Below are positions 1-13,124 of a DNA stretch of 64,000 nucleotides, one piece after another (the stretch's first letter is position 1; every line of letters starts with the position of its first letter). Under the pieces are notes generated by a model. The model did no database searches. It was not told the DNA's origin and was given only the letters and a program-made list of their open reading frames with translations. Source of the stretch: Siphonodentalium dalli (lineage: Eukaryota > Mollusca > Scaphopoda > Gadilida > Siphonodentaliidae); contig CP136068.1 in assembly GCA_032622095.1 (NCBI GenBank), forward strand, positions 159,921,465 to 159,985,464, written 5' to 3'. Position numbers and translations under genes: made by a program.

Positions 1-3000
1 CGGGGATCTGCGGCCTTCTTTTGTGTACACAGCATAAATCGTGATTGTCGAATGATATAGTATAGCTATAGTCTTTAATTTCAATAACACAACGACTCAA
101 AACAAAACAGCCGTTTAACACATTCACATAATATTTTGGTCATCCGACGAGATTTCAAAGAAATTTTAAACTATAAGCGTGCATGTTTCAGTTCCATCAA
201 TGGGTTTCACATCAATAACTAGAATTTTCCTCCAACTTGAATGTATTGGAACAATTCGAAAGTCAGTCTCTGCTATATATACATATATATGTATATTGCT
301 ATACTGGTTGGCTGTCTTACATCAGACTCACCCTCACGTGTGTAGAAGAACAAGCTCTAAAACTAACTGAAGCTTTCTGAGATCCCTTGAACTATACAAG
401 AAAATTAAGGGCTCCAAATATGATAGTCTTTTTGAATGTATATATATCGGTGCAATATCTGGGGAGAAATCTCGAGTTCACGAAGAATATAAGTCATCGC
501 CTCTTGCACAGAAACCAAATTACAGCACATGACATATCATCATATGTATACCAAAATCATTGATTGTGGAATTTGTGTCTAACTCATACATTCCACCGTG
601 GTTCTTGGTTGGTTGACTAGAGTTTATCTGCGTCGTTGCCAAGGCAGTCATGTCCATATCTTGTTATTTACATCGACGTCGCACCGCGTGACCGCCATGA
701 TTTCACCATTGAACCTGTAAGCAGAGAAGTTATTTTGTTTATAACATGCCATTGTGGGAATATTATTTACAGTATATGTACATCTATAACAGTATTATAA
801 TCCATACATTAAAGAGCGCATTTTCAGAAAGGAATATATTTTTTGAAACATGCTAAATATATACATGTACTACTCATTATAGCTTCACATAATGAATGTA
901 ATTTTATAAATATATTTTACTTTATCTATATGGCCAGATCGATGCCCCATTAAGCACAATCTTGACACGGGAAATTTGCAATTTTACATGAGGAATTTTA
1001 GTTATATAACACAATACATCCATATATAAGGATTATAATATGAGAAACATGGCGAGTTTAAAAATAAGCCCCCCCCCCCCTCCCCCTTTTTTATAGTATA
1101 AACGATAACCCTTCACCATGTACGTCACTTAATCCAAATGCTAATAATACTGTAATGACACATCTCACTATTCTGCAGTATTTATCATTTTAGATTATTT
1201 ATAAGTTCATTATTTGCAATTGTATATGACATTTATTGAATGACATAATATTCTTCACAATTTAAAGTTTTGGACACAAACGGTGGCTACATATGTATTA
1301 GATACACGACATCACCCCACCCCCGGCCCCTCACTCGGTAACCGAATTTACGCGAGTTATACATAGCAGATGAGCCAAAATATGCATGTTAATTTTTCAC
1401 ATCGTCTTGGTAAACCACAAATATAATGGACAAATAAATACCCCACCCACCCAACAATTTGTTTCTCTTGGTACATTGATCGTCCATTGAGGTATTTCAA
1501 GGTTTATTGCAACAGTGATGCTCATGATCATCATATTCAAATGAAATTAATTTGAAACACCAATTTCACACATTTTGTGTGATTCCGGGTGCCACATATA
1601 GAACTTCGTAGTATACGACTAGGGCATTCCAGTGGCATCCACAAGTCGCATTCAGGGACGCGGCTCGATGGTCGCCGTTGGCGGGGGGGGGGGGGGTGTC
1701 CACCTTCAAATGTCGAAGTGCACCCCACCCTCCCCTTGAACCATATTTGTAGAATTATATATGCACACCCCCCTCTCGTTCTGAATTTTCCAATTGGTAC
1801 CTCAAGCTTTCCAACTATTAGAATTTCCAACCAGATGGAAGTCTTCCACCCGTTGGCCATTTGAGGACATTTTTGTTTTACCAAAAGTAGAAAAATATGC
1901 TACTGTTTGTCTAAAAAAACACAATAAATTTCCCACTAATTACTGGTTGAAAAATCAAACAAAGAGAACAATTTCAACCTATTATAATGCATGTGTTGTA
2001 AAACTTGCAACTTTGCGTCAGGCATGAAATTTCCAACTGTTGGAATTTTTAGTAAATTTTACCGAAGTTTGGGATAGGGTTATAGACACACCCTTCCCAA
2101 TATCCGCCCTGTCGCCACGTCACTGGCCTCAGTAGATATTTCCTCTCATCTGCATTCCATATAAACACAAAAAACGTCGTTACTTTATCAACATGAGAAC
2201 CTTACCGTGCAAAATAATAAAATTGTGGTTCTGGTTTAAAGCACGCTGTATAATATATAGTGTGTATGTGATGAACACACATTTGTTCAGTAAATGTCTT
2301 CACCACACAGTCATGACAGTTGAATTTGTCAATTTACATAAAGACAATTTTCGAGCAGAAATAGGTTTTATGCTTCGGAAAGATGCGTATCATATAGACT
2401 ACAGAAACAACAGATAAACCCAGATAAACGCACAACTCTAAAATGTAAATATATGACTATGCGATAGGGAATTGTTGAATCAGAAAATCCAAATCAAGTT
2501 TATTATTTCGTTCAATCATGTTATACAAAATAGATACGGACATTCTCACAAAGATGAATATAATTTAAATATAATCTTACCTTAACTATAGAAATAATGG
2601 AAGAGACCGCCCAATATATCGAATTTCGAGATCCACCACAATCAATCCATGTGTACACTTTACGGCAGCCTGTGAGCCTGTACGAAACAACGACGCGCGC
2701 GTGACCACCACGTGAAATTTAAAAAACCGACGTCACGCACAAATATGTGTGGTGATGTACACATATATGTGTGGATATTGGGTGATACACACATATGTGT
2801 GTATTATGTACACATTTATGTCCAGATAATGCCTCCACACAGTCATTGTGTGGAAGCTGCCACCCAGTCCTTTTTACAGTGTATATTTTAGACTAGAGTC
2901 CAGGGTCCGCGACAGCCATGGCATATATTCACAAAACAATATATAATAATAAATCGGAATAGGCAGCATTTGATACGAAGGTAACTTTATAGTTAATGGC

Positions 3001-3336
3001 GAAATATCATGATTTCATAACAACATAACATGGTCCAATACTATAAACAGTCAAACACTCACGTCACTGACAGTCTTCCGACTCTTCCAAATTCCAGCCA
3101 TATCCTCAGTTCCTGAATGTCTTCTACGACCAGGCACAGGTCTGGTGTCTGCTTCGACTACAAAATGCTGCACCAGGCGCTAAACATTGGCGCGTTATAT
3201 ATTGACTGTCAAAATGTTTTTTTTCGCGCCAGGACATCAGACAATGACACGTGACAGATGTATTTTAACCGTAGGAGGATATGTTTGAATGTTATCGGTT
3301 ACGTGAAACCTATCACATCACGTGATTTTCCACCAC
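1..3336. other. Non-coding stretch, no recognised gene
   Basis: I see no convincing exon here. The stretch is AT-rich with a C run near 1071-1082, a G run near 1682-1695, and CA/TG-rich inverted motifs around 2740-2865. Bases 1890-2085 are a diverged relative of 29618-29794 (shared blocks around the gagaacaatttcaac motif and the following gttggaa motif), so this is an old dispersed repeat. The short open frames here lack protein-like composition and splice context. Confidence 0.5.
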
Positions 3337-3578
3337 GGGAGAAAAGTTAATTCCCGGGAGATAAGTTTTCTCCCTGGGAGATAAGTTTTCTCCCTGGGAG
3401 ATAAGTTAATTCCAGGGAGAAAAGTTTTCTCCCTGGGAGATAAGTTTTCTCCCTGGGAGATAAGTTAATTCCCGGGAGAAAAGTTATCTCCCTGGGAGAA
3501 AAGTTAATTCCCGGGAGAAACGTTTTCTCTCTGGGAGATAAGTTATTTCCAGGGAGAAAAGTTATCTCCCAGGTGGAA
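3337..3578. repeat. Palindromic ~20-bp minisatellite
   Basis: About twelve tandem copies of a ~20-bp unit built on ataagttttctccctgggag. Variants carry ttaattccc or ttatctccc. The junction ctcccgggag/ctccctgggag is itself a palindrome, so adjacent units can form hairpins. The minus strand is open for 79 residues because the unit has no stop in that frame; this reflects composition and is not evidence of a gene. Confidence 0.85.
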
Positions 3579-4892
3579 AGTAACAAAAGAAAGTAAAAGG
3601 AAATATTTTAATGAATATATATAAAAAATTAAATAAAAAAGGAAATATTTTAATGAATATATAACAAAAATTAAATGGCCCTAATAGGCTTCCGTGCATA
3701 TTACCATGTCATCTCTGGATATATTTGTTATGCGAAGTTGTGGTTCTCAGTGGGAATTTCAATATATTGTAGCGGTGTGTATTCGCGTATAAATTACCGA
3801 CTGTCAGTTAAATACATAGTGTGGACATAGCGGCCTTATTTCATTGAAAAAAACAATCTCATTGTGCCTCTGAATAGATATATCCATTGTCACGGCTGTA
3901 TCTAAAATGATAGCCCGGGCCGGCGATGGTAGTGGGCCGTCCCTGGGACCTCATGTTGGCACCGTAGTTATGTTTTATTAATATAATTTTTTGTGTAATG
4001 TTTTCTTGCAGAATTTATTTTTTGTGGCTGTTGAAATTATATGGGTATACCGGCTTGACAGCCTGTGTGTTTTGTGTGATTTGGGGGTTAATGCACATGT
4101 TTGTTGGAAGAGGGGGTTTGGGACCGAATATGTGCGAATTGAGCACTAAAATACATTTTAAAAAACTATGCTGAGCCACCCTGCTGCTGCAGCAGTAGTA
4201 TCCATACACTAGCCCCAATGGAAGTATGAAGCAGTGTACTCTGATTACTTACAATTCCAACTATATCGATTGCATGTACAATTCAGAGAACACAACCAGG
4301 CCGCTGTTGTGTGACTATTTTGATATCAAATTGATAAAAATAACTTGATCATTTGTTATTCCGTTCGGAACACATCCGCAGAGTGTTGCGCACCACTTGA
4401 ATGTGGTATACTAACCATTATATTAGTTTACCTTCGTCGGGTAGAAGACACAGTTTGGTCGATAATTTATATCTCTGACGATCGGCACATTGAATGGGGC
4501 TCAACTTGTAAAGAAACACATATAACGTGCGGACTGCGGACCATTAATGATGGCAATTATCACACTATATGTTTAGGTTAAAACTCTATTTTCCAATAAT
4601 TTTAATTGCAATTAGTAAAATCATGTGGCCGGACCATTCTGCGCCACACAATCTGTTTCGGATGTAGTGAAGGTCGACTTCACAGATTACACCAGTTCGT
4701 ATATACTTAAACGTGTGTATACGGAATACTATTTGATGAGTAGTTAGCCCATATGACATGTTCAGATCTAATCAGTTCAACAGTTGGAAATTGCGCATCC
4801 GGACTGCAGGCGTCATTAGCACGTCAGGAGTCCAAGTTTGTGTTGCCGACTATCGAGAATGTTAACGACGGGATTGTATTACTTAGAGCCAC
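3579..4892. other. Non-coding stretch
   Basis: No gene recognised. An AT-rich 50-bp direct duplication follows the minisatellite (3598-3640 and 3638-3678, sharing ggaaatattttaatgaatat). The remaining short open frames show no motif I recognise. Confidence 0.4.
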
Positions 4893-5557
4893 CGCACACG
4901 CTGCGATTAAAATCGTAAGTGGGGAAAATCGTAGGAGGAAAGATCCAATGCGCATGCCCACGACAATATCGTAGCCAAATCGTAGCGATAAAGCACTGTT
5001 TTATTTTACCAGGAACATCGTGGCGTGACCTTGGCAACGCGCGCGATCGTAGCTGTCACATGGCCACTGCCGCACTGATCATATTGTAAATACCACGAAA
5101 AGAAAACATTCAAAATTGGCGCAAAGTTTACAAACTTCTTGCACTTACAAAAACGAGGCCACATTGGTGGAGATGTGGCACGACAGGGAGTGCAGGCCTA
5201 TACCACATACCCGGCAAGGCCGGAGTAGAGGGCTGCCGCAATTGTTGAAATTTAATTGGGGCAGCTGAGCCTGTTGAGTTGACAGGTACAACAATGTAAA
5301 AATAAAAAAATATTCAATTTCACTTGAACTTTCAAAATCAACTTGTTGTTTAGAAAATTGAGATACATGCCATGTATATGTATTTAGTTGCATAATGCGG
5401 AGAATGTGGAAAAACACTTTGCTATCATGTGATCGATCACGTGGATAAAATCGTAGCTGCAAACATCGCAGCAACGTACCTTCTGCGGGCAAGTCACCTT
5501 TCTCCACCTGCGATTTTCCCCACTTACGATTTTAATCGTAGCGTCTGCGTGTCTCAA
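4893..5557. mobile_element. Inverted-repeat (MITE-like) element
   Basis: The left segment 4893-4945 (core cgattaaaatcgtaagtggg, then gaaaatcgtaggagg) matches the reverse complement of 5500-5557 at about 45 of 53 positions. The ~560-bp interior also holds scattered atcgtagc motifs on both sides of centre. It has no transposase. I could not define a target-site duplication, so the superfamily is unassigned. The precise ends are uncertain by about 10 bases. Confidence 0.6.
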
Positions 5558-8270
5558 GAGTCAAGACAATCAATGCTTGAATGGGAATTATTTAACGAAC
5601 CCAACATCTATTAATCTGCACCATATAAAATACAACCCCAAACTATCAACTGTTTAATTCACATATATATCTATCAAAATCTGTTTAAAAGTGGAAAATA
5701 TTGATTTTCGGCCTCAAACAACTGGATTACCTCATCCGAATCCCAGTTTGGATCATAATGCTGCTCTACTTATACGGAAGTAGCTAACGAATCTGTTGAC
5801 ACTGAACTCGGCTCCAATTCCTGTCATCAATCTCGGTAAATAAAACGTGGCGAATACGTGACATACGATTAGGAAACCGTGCGAGAATTCAGAAACATTC
5901 TATAGACAGCGGTGTTGCCAGCGCATCTCGTAAATATTCTGAATTATTGAAGCGGAAGGTTAGTAAAACAACTGACCAGTATCGGAAACTAAAAAAGAGT
6001 GCTGTGTCAAGGTCACCACGTGAAAACTCACTCATGCTCGGTAATTTAGATGTTAAAGTTAGAAACTGGACCGTAGCTGCTCTTCATTAATATACTCCCA
6101 GCCTGATAGTGTTACGTCCCTATGCTTTGTATGTACATTGGGTCAACAGAGTTATCCCCCCGCATGACATTTCTTATTTCTCAAAATCGATCTAGTTAGA
6201 TCTAGAAATTATTTTTTTCGTGGGTTTTTTAATTTCGTGGTTATCAGCAACCACGAAAACCTCGAAAATTGGACCATAATCCACTTAGCACATAATGGGT
6301 TAATTCACGACCATCATAAATGTGTCAAGAATTCCAGTCCTTAATTATTTCTAAAAAGGTATTCAATTCAATGTTCTAACCACATTCTGGCACAATAGTG
6401 TCTCTCAATTTCCTCATTTCTGATTGGATCTGTTCTAACAACGCATTTGTTGCGTGTTGTTTGTATTTCTCGATAAATATGTAAGTGGTCGAGTCACCGG
6501 CGTAATAATTCGGGAAGTTTAACCTTATGTGAGCCGATTGTCCACGCTGCGAATTTACCTAAAGTGTTTACTGTGTCAACCCGGTATACAATTTCCATAC
6601 TCTTACCAGCGATCACGTGATCGATATAAATAACTGGCTGAATAGGCTGATGCAATTCACCTGATTTTTTTTAAAGGCAACCCAATTGTTCAGCCGGCAG
6701 CTTGCAGTGATTAGGCCAACAATTCGTGACGTCGTGTTCCAGTGGCCGCAAATTATATATTTTGGGCAGAAAACAACAATTGGTCTGGTTGCAAGACATA
6801 ATTATACACTAAAGCGTTTACTCATTCAATAGAGCCATACTGGAATATACCATACCAATAATATAATAGAAACGCATGGGTGTGTATGTGAAAACATGTG
6901 TTATACAAAACAAACCGTTGCATTACGTAATTCGTTGTCTGTGTTATTATTTTGGACAAGAGGCGTCGACGTGAATTATTACTTAATGAGAATATATTCG
7001 TAAGCAGCACAAACCACATTTAATATTATCTACACCAGGAAAGTGACGACATGAGTATCTCCCTTAATTGTGTGTTAGTGTAATGGAAGAAAACACCGAC
7101 AAACGGAATCTAGTCTTTGCAAATGACAGAAACACCACCACCCCACACCCGCCATAGTGTTCTGTAACTATATATGCGGCTACTTTATGTATGGTAGTTA
7201 ACACGAGACGCAGGTGCGTATAGCGACAGTGTATAAAGGCAACGATATGTTAGGTTGGGGGGGGGGGCATCGGAACGTGTCTTTCAAACATGTCCACATA
7301 TGCCTGTGTCATGTCGTGTGGATATTTTTTCGAGAGAAAAGCGCATTCGCCGTTACCAATTTTCGCATCCAATTACCTTTCCATAAAAAAAATAATTGCG
7401 TCCTCGTTACCAGTTGCTTATACTTAATATTCGGAATTAGGGAAACTGGTTGTTGGTGGTGGTTGTTTTACTGATATTTCAATGACCGGATTTCCGGGGG
7501 TCCTAAACGCCACGCCTTGTTCAGATTTGGAACTAATCAATGTTATCGGATAAGCGCGACTTGGAGGGGGCGATCAACGCCCTATATAGTGAGCCACGTT
7601 GTCTGTAGTTTAAGCGGGAAAAATGAGCTATTGTTAGAACTTTCAAACTGCGAATATATGCCGAATGGACGAATCAGTTTGCTCTCTCGCGCCGATATAT
7701 CGTACGTTTCATGTGAAATCGAAAACAAATGTCGCTGCACGTAGGACCATACGCATGATCAGGACTAACACTTTAGAAGAACATTAACAAAAACGGATAA
7801 ATCAATGAAACAATGGACGTGTCTAGTCCTCAAATTAACACCATTTTCTCCGTTTCCAGCCGAAGGCCACAGACTGCGAAAGCGGCGAGATCCACCTCCC
7901 AATGAAAGATGACTCAGCCATATGCATGAGTATGTTTATTGATATCAATTCAGATGGATATATTGCGTATTGGTTGTATATTGATGAATTTGCATTGCCT
8001 GTATTTGGGATACAATGCCACACAATCAGATTTGAATTAACACCGTTCAATTGACAACTCCGCCTCGGGAGATACTGGTTCCAAGGGGAGACTCTCCGCA
8101 ATGTTGCCCTCGAGCCAGGTCACCATTGTTTTGATTATACCGAATAACCATGTCAGCAGTTCTGAAAATTTAAAAATAAAGAGGAAATTCTATAAAATTA
8201 TTTAATTTCTTTTGATTTGAAACTTCATGAAATAATACTTTTGTTTTGGGGTTTCCGGTTTGAATGTCAG
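5558..8270. other. Non-coding stretch
   Basis: No recognised exon. The longest open frames, around 7214-7474 and 7517-7744, contain cysteines but match no domain I know and lack good splice borders. The stretch is presumed to be upstream or intronic sequence of the EGF gene. Confidence 0.4.
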
Positions 8271-8784
8271 TGTCAAAATACGTCATAAAATTTCGTTCGG
8301 GTTCTTCCGTGAACATGTTCGGGCTCTTTCGGTCGGAGCGGTAAACAATGCAAAAAATGGTGACCGCCAATGTTTCATGGGCGGGAAACATTGCAAATTG
8401 TAAAATCTCACCCTATGGGAAATTAATATAGGCTTTTAATATGAGGTATAATAATGCCGATTACTTCCCTTTGGAAATGTTCAGATTGTATTTTCGACAA
8501 CTCTGATTGCCGAGATTATACTCAAAACATTTATAAACAATGAATAGGACTTTTACACTAATTGATTACACTAAGATTATTAGTGGGCCAATTCAGTCCC
8601 CAGTTGACATTGTGCAACTATGTAAGAATAAATTTAGTAAAGAAATGTTTACTAGGATGTTTTCCACGAGGGTAAGATATGTGGTCCGGTGAACAGCATC
8701 CTCCTGGATATCATCAGCCAGACCGTTTGGGATTAGTATTATCCACCATGAACTGGGGTGTTGGGTGGACAAATCTTACCCGAT

Positions 8785-8846
8785 GGGGCCAGATATTTGG
8801 GCCGGACACGAGGCTTGCCGAGTGTCCAGACCAAATATCTGGCCCC
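8785..8846. repeat. Imperfect hairpin in unit A
   Basis: The arms ggggccagatatttgg and ccaaatatctggcccc are perfect complements around a ~30-base interior that also pairs partly (gacac/gtgtc). The same hairpin is present in unit B at 11370-11431. It lies just before the 74-bp array. No function can be assigned. Confidence 0.7.
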
Positions 8847-8928
8847 GAGGGTGAGATTTTTCTATTCCCACATCCTTGGTCATGATGGATCATTTTTCTC
8901 CCAACCCAAGAGCCTCAGTACGATTTTG

Positions 8929-9806
8929 TGTGTGATACCAATCATCGACACATTCGAGTATCTTCGTAACGGTTCGTCTGGGGAGAAATCTCATATGCTA
9001 TTCGTGTGATACCAATCATCGACACATTCGATTAGCTTCGTAACGGTTCATCTGGGGAGAAATCTCATATGCTATTCGTGTGATACCAATCATCGACACA
9101 TTCGAGTAGCTTCGTAACGGTTCATATGGGGAGAAATCTCATATGCTATTCGTGTGATACCAATCATCGACACATTCGAGTAGCTTCGTAACGGTTCATC
9201 TGGGGAGAAATCTCATATGCTATTCGTGTGATACCAATCATCGACACATGCGAGTAGCTTCGTAACGGTTCATCTGGGGAGAAATCTCATATGCTTTTCG
9301 TGTGATACCAATCATCGACACATTCGAGTAGCTTCGTGACGGTTCATCTGGGGAGAAATATCACATGCTATACGTGTGATACCAATCATCGACACATTCG
9401 AGTAGTTTCTTAACGGTTCATCTGGGGAGAAATCTGATATGCTACTCGTGTGATACCAATCATCGACACATTCGATTAGCTTCGTAACGGTTCATCTGGG
9501 GAGAAATCTCATATGCTATTCGTGTGATACCAATCATCGACACACTCGAGTAGCTTCGTAACGGTTCATCTGGGGAGAAATCTCATATGCTATTCGTGTG
9601 ATACCAATCATCGACACATTCGAGTAGCTTCGTAACGGTTCATCTGGGGAGAAATCTCATATGCTATTCGTGTGATACCAATCATCGACACATTCGAGTA
9701 GCTTCGTGACGGTTCATCTGTGGAGAAATCTCATATGCTATTCGTGTGATACCAATCATCGACACATTCGAGTAGCTTCGTAACGGTTCATCTGGGGAGA
9801 AATCTG
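8929..9806 (+). repeat. 74-bp tandem array, unit A (12 copies)
   Basis: Twelve head-to-tail copies of a 74-bp unit. Its landmark, accaatcatcgacac, recurs at 8937, 9010 and then every 74 bases to 9750. Units differ by one to four substitutions. There are no unique spacers between conserved parts, so this is an ordinary minisatellite. It ends about 580 bp before EGF exon 1. Confidence 0.95.
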
Positions 9807-10388
9807 ATACGTCATTCATTATTATCTGGGATGATTTCGGTATATACTGTAAATACAAAGTGCGCTATCCGTGCGCGCATGGTTAATACGTTAGAGTGAA
9901 ATAGACATGGTCTTGTGAAATCGACATGAATACGTCACACTGTTGCACCTGCATAGATTATGAGAAACGCGCGTATTTATATGAAGTATAAACAACTAGG
10001 CTAATCGTGTTTGTCATGGGAAATATCCATATAGGTACCATTAGAAAATTAAACATATATGACAGACACATGTTAGTTAGACGTGTTCGACGAGTTATTG
10101 CAACGATGACAATGTTCAATGTGGGACTATTTCGTTCCCGGGTGCCCCGGATATACACAGCGTGGACTAATATTTGACTAACTTATTGGAATATTTTGAT
10201 GGCTAACGGTTATGCTAAAATATCACAGTTGTATTGACATGCGAAAGAGCAATTCATAATTAAAATAAGAACGGAAATATATTTACAATGTACTTGTTCA
10301 TGAGAGTTCGTGTTAATTTAGATTTATTTCGTATAAACCCCCACCTTGATGACTTTGTGTTCATTTAACTGTTCGTGCCTATATACAG

Positions 10389-10502
10389 ATATAGACGAAT
10401 GCCTCCCGATGCCATGCCAAAATGGAGCGACCTGTCAAGACGACGTAAACTCCTACACTTGCGGATGTGCTGTTGGATTCTCGGGCGTCAACTGCGAAGT
10501 CG
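10389..10502 (+). CDS. Calcium-binding EGF-like exon, copy 1
   Basis: A 114-bp exon between a tatacag acceptor (AG at 10387-10388) and a GTAAGT donor at 10503. It begins with two bases of a codon and ends with one (phase 1-1), the usual shufflable EGF layout. It encodes a complete EGF module of 38 residues with six cysteines (C-x5-C, CQNGATC, CGC, NC). The opening DIDEC and the spacing C-x-D-x4-Y-x-C-x-C are the calcium-binding signature and the Asp/Asn beta-hydroxylation site pattern. Because both borders are phase 1, it joins in frame to the next EGF exon (GAT codon) or directly to exon 30653-30716 (GTT codon). Such domains act in extracellular adhesion or signalling. The start of the gene lies upstream and was not found. 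Confidence 0.9.
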
Positions 10503-10539
10503 GTAAGTGTGGATAAAATAATCAAGATCGTATGCATCT

Positions 10540-10850
10540 GTTGATAAGGCTACCCCTTGTCTCTGAAACGTTGATCTCCCAGTATATCTGGTGCATTGAC
10601 TAGGGAACCAATGATCTCTGAAACGTTGATTAGGATACCCAGGATCTCTCAAACGTTGATGGGGGTACCAGGATATTTTAAGCGTTAATTTGGAGTATCC
10701 TGGACCTCTGAAACGTTGATTTTCGTACCCAGGATATCTGTAACCTTGACTAGCATATTTGAAACATTGATTAGGCTATCCACGATCTCTGAAACGTTGA
10801 ATAGTTTATCCAGGGTATCGAAATGTTGATTGGGGTGCCGCGATCTACGA
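10540..10850. repeat. Decayed ~30-bp minisatellite, unit A
   Basis: About ten diverged copies of a ~30-bp unit with core gatctctgaaacgttgatt and variable gtaccc/tatcca linkers, directly after EGF exon 1. The matching array in unit B lies at 13125-13440. Copies within an array differ far more than the two arrays differ from each other, so the minisatellite is older than the segmental duplication. Confidence 0.75.
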
Positions 10851-11513
10851 ACATGTGTCAAAATACGTCATAAAATTTCGTTCGGGTTCTTCCGTGAACA
10901 TGTTCGGGCTCTTTCGGTCGGAGCGGTAAACAATGCAAAAAATGGTGACCGCCAATGTTTCATGGGCGGGAAACATTGCAAATTGTAAAATCTCACCCTA
11001 TGGGAAATTAATATAGGCTTTTAATATGAGGTATAATAATACCGATTACTTCCCTTAGGAAATGTTCAGATTGTATTTTCGACAACTCTGATTGCCGAGA
11101 TTATACTCAAAACATTTATAAACAATGAATAGGACTTTTACACTAATTGATTACACTAAGATTATTAGTGGGCCAATTCAGTCCCCAGTTGACATTGTGC
11201 AACTATGTAAGAATAAATTTAGTAAAGAAATGTGTACTTGGATGTTTTCCACGAGGGTAAGATATGTGGTCCGGTGAACAGCATCCTCCTGGATATCATC
11301 AGCCAGACCGTTTGGGATTAGTATTATCCACCATGAACTGGGGTGTTGGGTGGACAAATCTTACCCGATGGGGCCAGATATTTGGGCCGAACACGAGGCT
11401 TGCCGAGTGTCCAGACCAAATATCTGGCCCCGAGGGTGAGATTTTTCTATTCCCACATCCTTGGTCATGATGGATCATTTTTCTCCCAACCCAAGAGCCT
11501 CAGTACGATTTAG

Positions 11514-12391
11514 TGTGTGATACCAATCATCGACACATTCGAGTATCTTCGTAACGGTTCGTCTGGGGAGAAATCTCATATGCTATTCGTGTGATACCAA
11601 TCATCGACACATTCGAGTAGCTTCGTAACGGTTCATCTGGGGAGAAATCTCATATGCTATTCGTGTGATACCAATCATCGACACATTCGAGTAGCTTCGT
11701 AACGGTTCATATGGGGAGAAATCTCATATGCTATTCGTGTGATACCAATCATCGACACATTCGAGTAGCTTCGTAACGGTTCATCTGGGGAGAAATCTCA
11801 TATGCTATTCGTGTGATACCAATCATCGACACATGCGAGTAGCTCCGTGACGGTTCATCTGGGGAGAAATCTCATATGCTTTTCGTGTGATACCAATCAT
11901 CGACACATTCGAGTAGCTTCGTGACGGTTCATCTGGGGAGAAATATCATATGCTATACGTGTGATACCAATCATCGACACATTCGAGTAGTTTCTTAACG
12001 GTTCATCTGGGGAGAAATCTGATATGCTACTCGTGTGATACCAATCATCGACACATTCGATTAGCTTCGTAACGGTTCATCTGGGGAGAAATCTCATATG
12101 CTATTCGTGTGATACCAATCATCGACACATTCGAGTAGCTTCGTAACGGTTCATCTGGGGAGAAATCTCATATGCTATTCGTGTGATACCAATCATCGAC
12201 ACATTCGAGTAGCTTCGTAACGGTTCATCTGGGGAGAAATCTCATATGCTATTCGTGTGATACCAATCATCGACACATTCGAGTAGCTTCGTGACGGTTC
12301 ATCTGTGGAGAAATCTCATATGCTTTTCGTGTGATACCAATCATCGACACATTCGAGTAGCTTCGTAACGGTTCATCTGGGGAGAAATCTG
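11514..12391 (+). repeat. 74-bp tandem array, unit B (12 copies)
   Basis: Duplicate of the array at 8929-9806, with the same order of variant units. The off-phase variant with tttcttaacgg is unit 7 in both. Copy number has therefore not changed since the segmental duplication, which supports a recent event. Confidence 0.95.
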
Positions 12392-12974
12392 ATACGTCAT
12401 TCGTTATTAGCTGGGATGATTTCGGTATATACTGTAAATACAAAGTGCGCTATCCGTGCGCGCATGGTTAATACGTTAGAGTGAAATAGACATGGTCTTG
12501 TGAAATCGACATGAATACGTCACACTGTTGCACCTGCATAGATTATGAGAAACGCGCGTATTTATATGAAGTATAAACAACTAGGCTAATCGTGTTTGTC
12601 ATGGGAAATATCCATATAGGTACCATTAGAAAATGAAACATATATGACAGACACATGTTAGTTAGACGTGTTCGACGAGTTATTGCAACGATGACAATGT
12701 TCAATGTGGGACTATTTCGTTCCCGGGTGCCCCGGATATACACAGCGTGGACTAATATTTGACTAACTTATTGGAATATTTTGATGGCTAACGGTTATGC
12801 TAAAATATCACAGTTGTATTGACATGCGAAAGAGCAATTCATAATTAAAATAAGAACGGAAATATATTTACAATGTACTTGTTCATGAGAGTTCGTGTTA
12901 ATTTAGATTTATTTCGTATAAACCCCCCACCTTGATGACTTTGTGTTCATTTAACTGTTCGTGCCTATATACAG

Positions 12975-13088
12975 ATATAGACGAATGCCTCCCGATGCCA
13001 TGCCAAAATGGAGCGACCTGTCAAGACGACGTAAACTCCTACACTTGCGGATGTGCTGTTGGATTCTCGGGCGTCAACTGCGAAGTCG
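12975..13088 (+). CDS. Calcium-binding EGF-like exon, copy 2
   Basis: Identical in sequence, splice sites and phase to the exon 2,586 bp upstream. It arose by tandem duplication of the whole 2.6-kb block. Inclusion of both exons would give two identical consecutive EGF modules. Skipping either one also preserves the frame, since both are 114 bp and phase 1-1. It is followed by a 17.6-kb intron filled with repeats. Confidence 0.88.
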
Positions 13089-13124
13089 GTAAGTGTGGAT
13101 AAAATAATCATGATCGTATGCATC

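Larger units (their letters stand above)
8271..10855 (+). repeat. Tandem segmental duplication, unit A (2,585 bp)
   Basis: Unit A and unit B (10856-13440) align end to end with only scattered substitutions and single-base indels. The junctions are clean: unit B opens with the same tgtcaaaatacgtcataaaa as unit A directly after acatg, and unit B's end again reads ctacgaacat. Each unit contains, in order, an imperfect hairpin, a 12-copy 74-bp array, one EGF exon and a decayed ~30-bp minisatellite. The very low divergence, introns included, implies a recent duplication or gene conversion. Confidence 0.93.

Noticed and set aside
7517-7744. Cysteine-containing open frame as an upstream exon of the EGF gene
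   Set aside because: The cysteine spacing matches no EGF or other module and there are no convincing splice borders.
8929-9806. CRISPR-like regular spacing of the 74-bp array
   Set aside because: The whole 74-bp unit is repeated with no unique spacers, and the context is eukaryotic introns.
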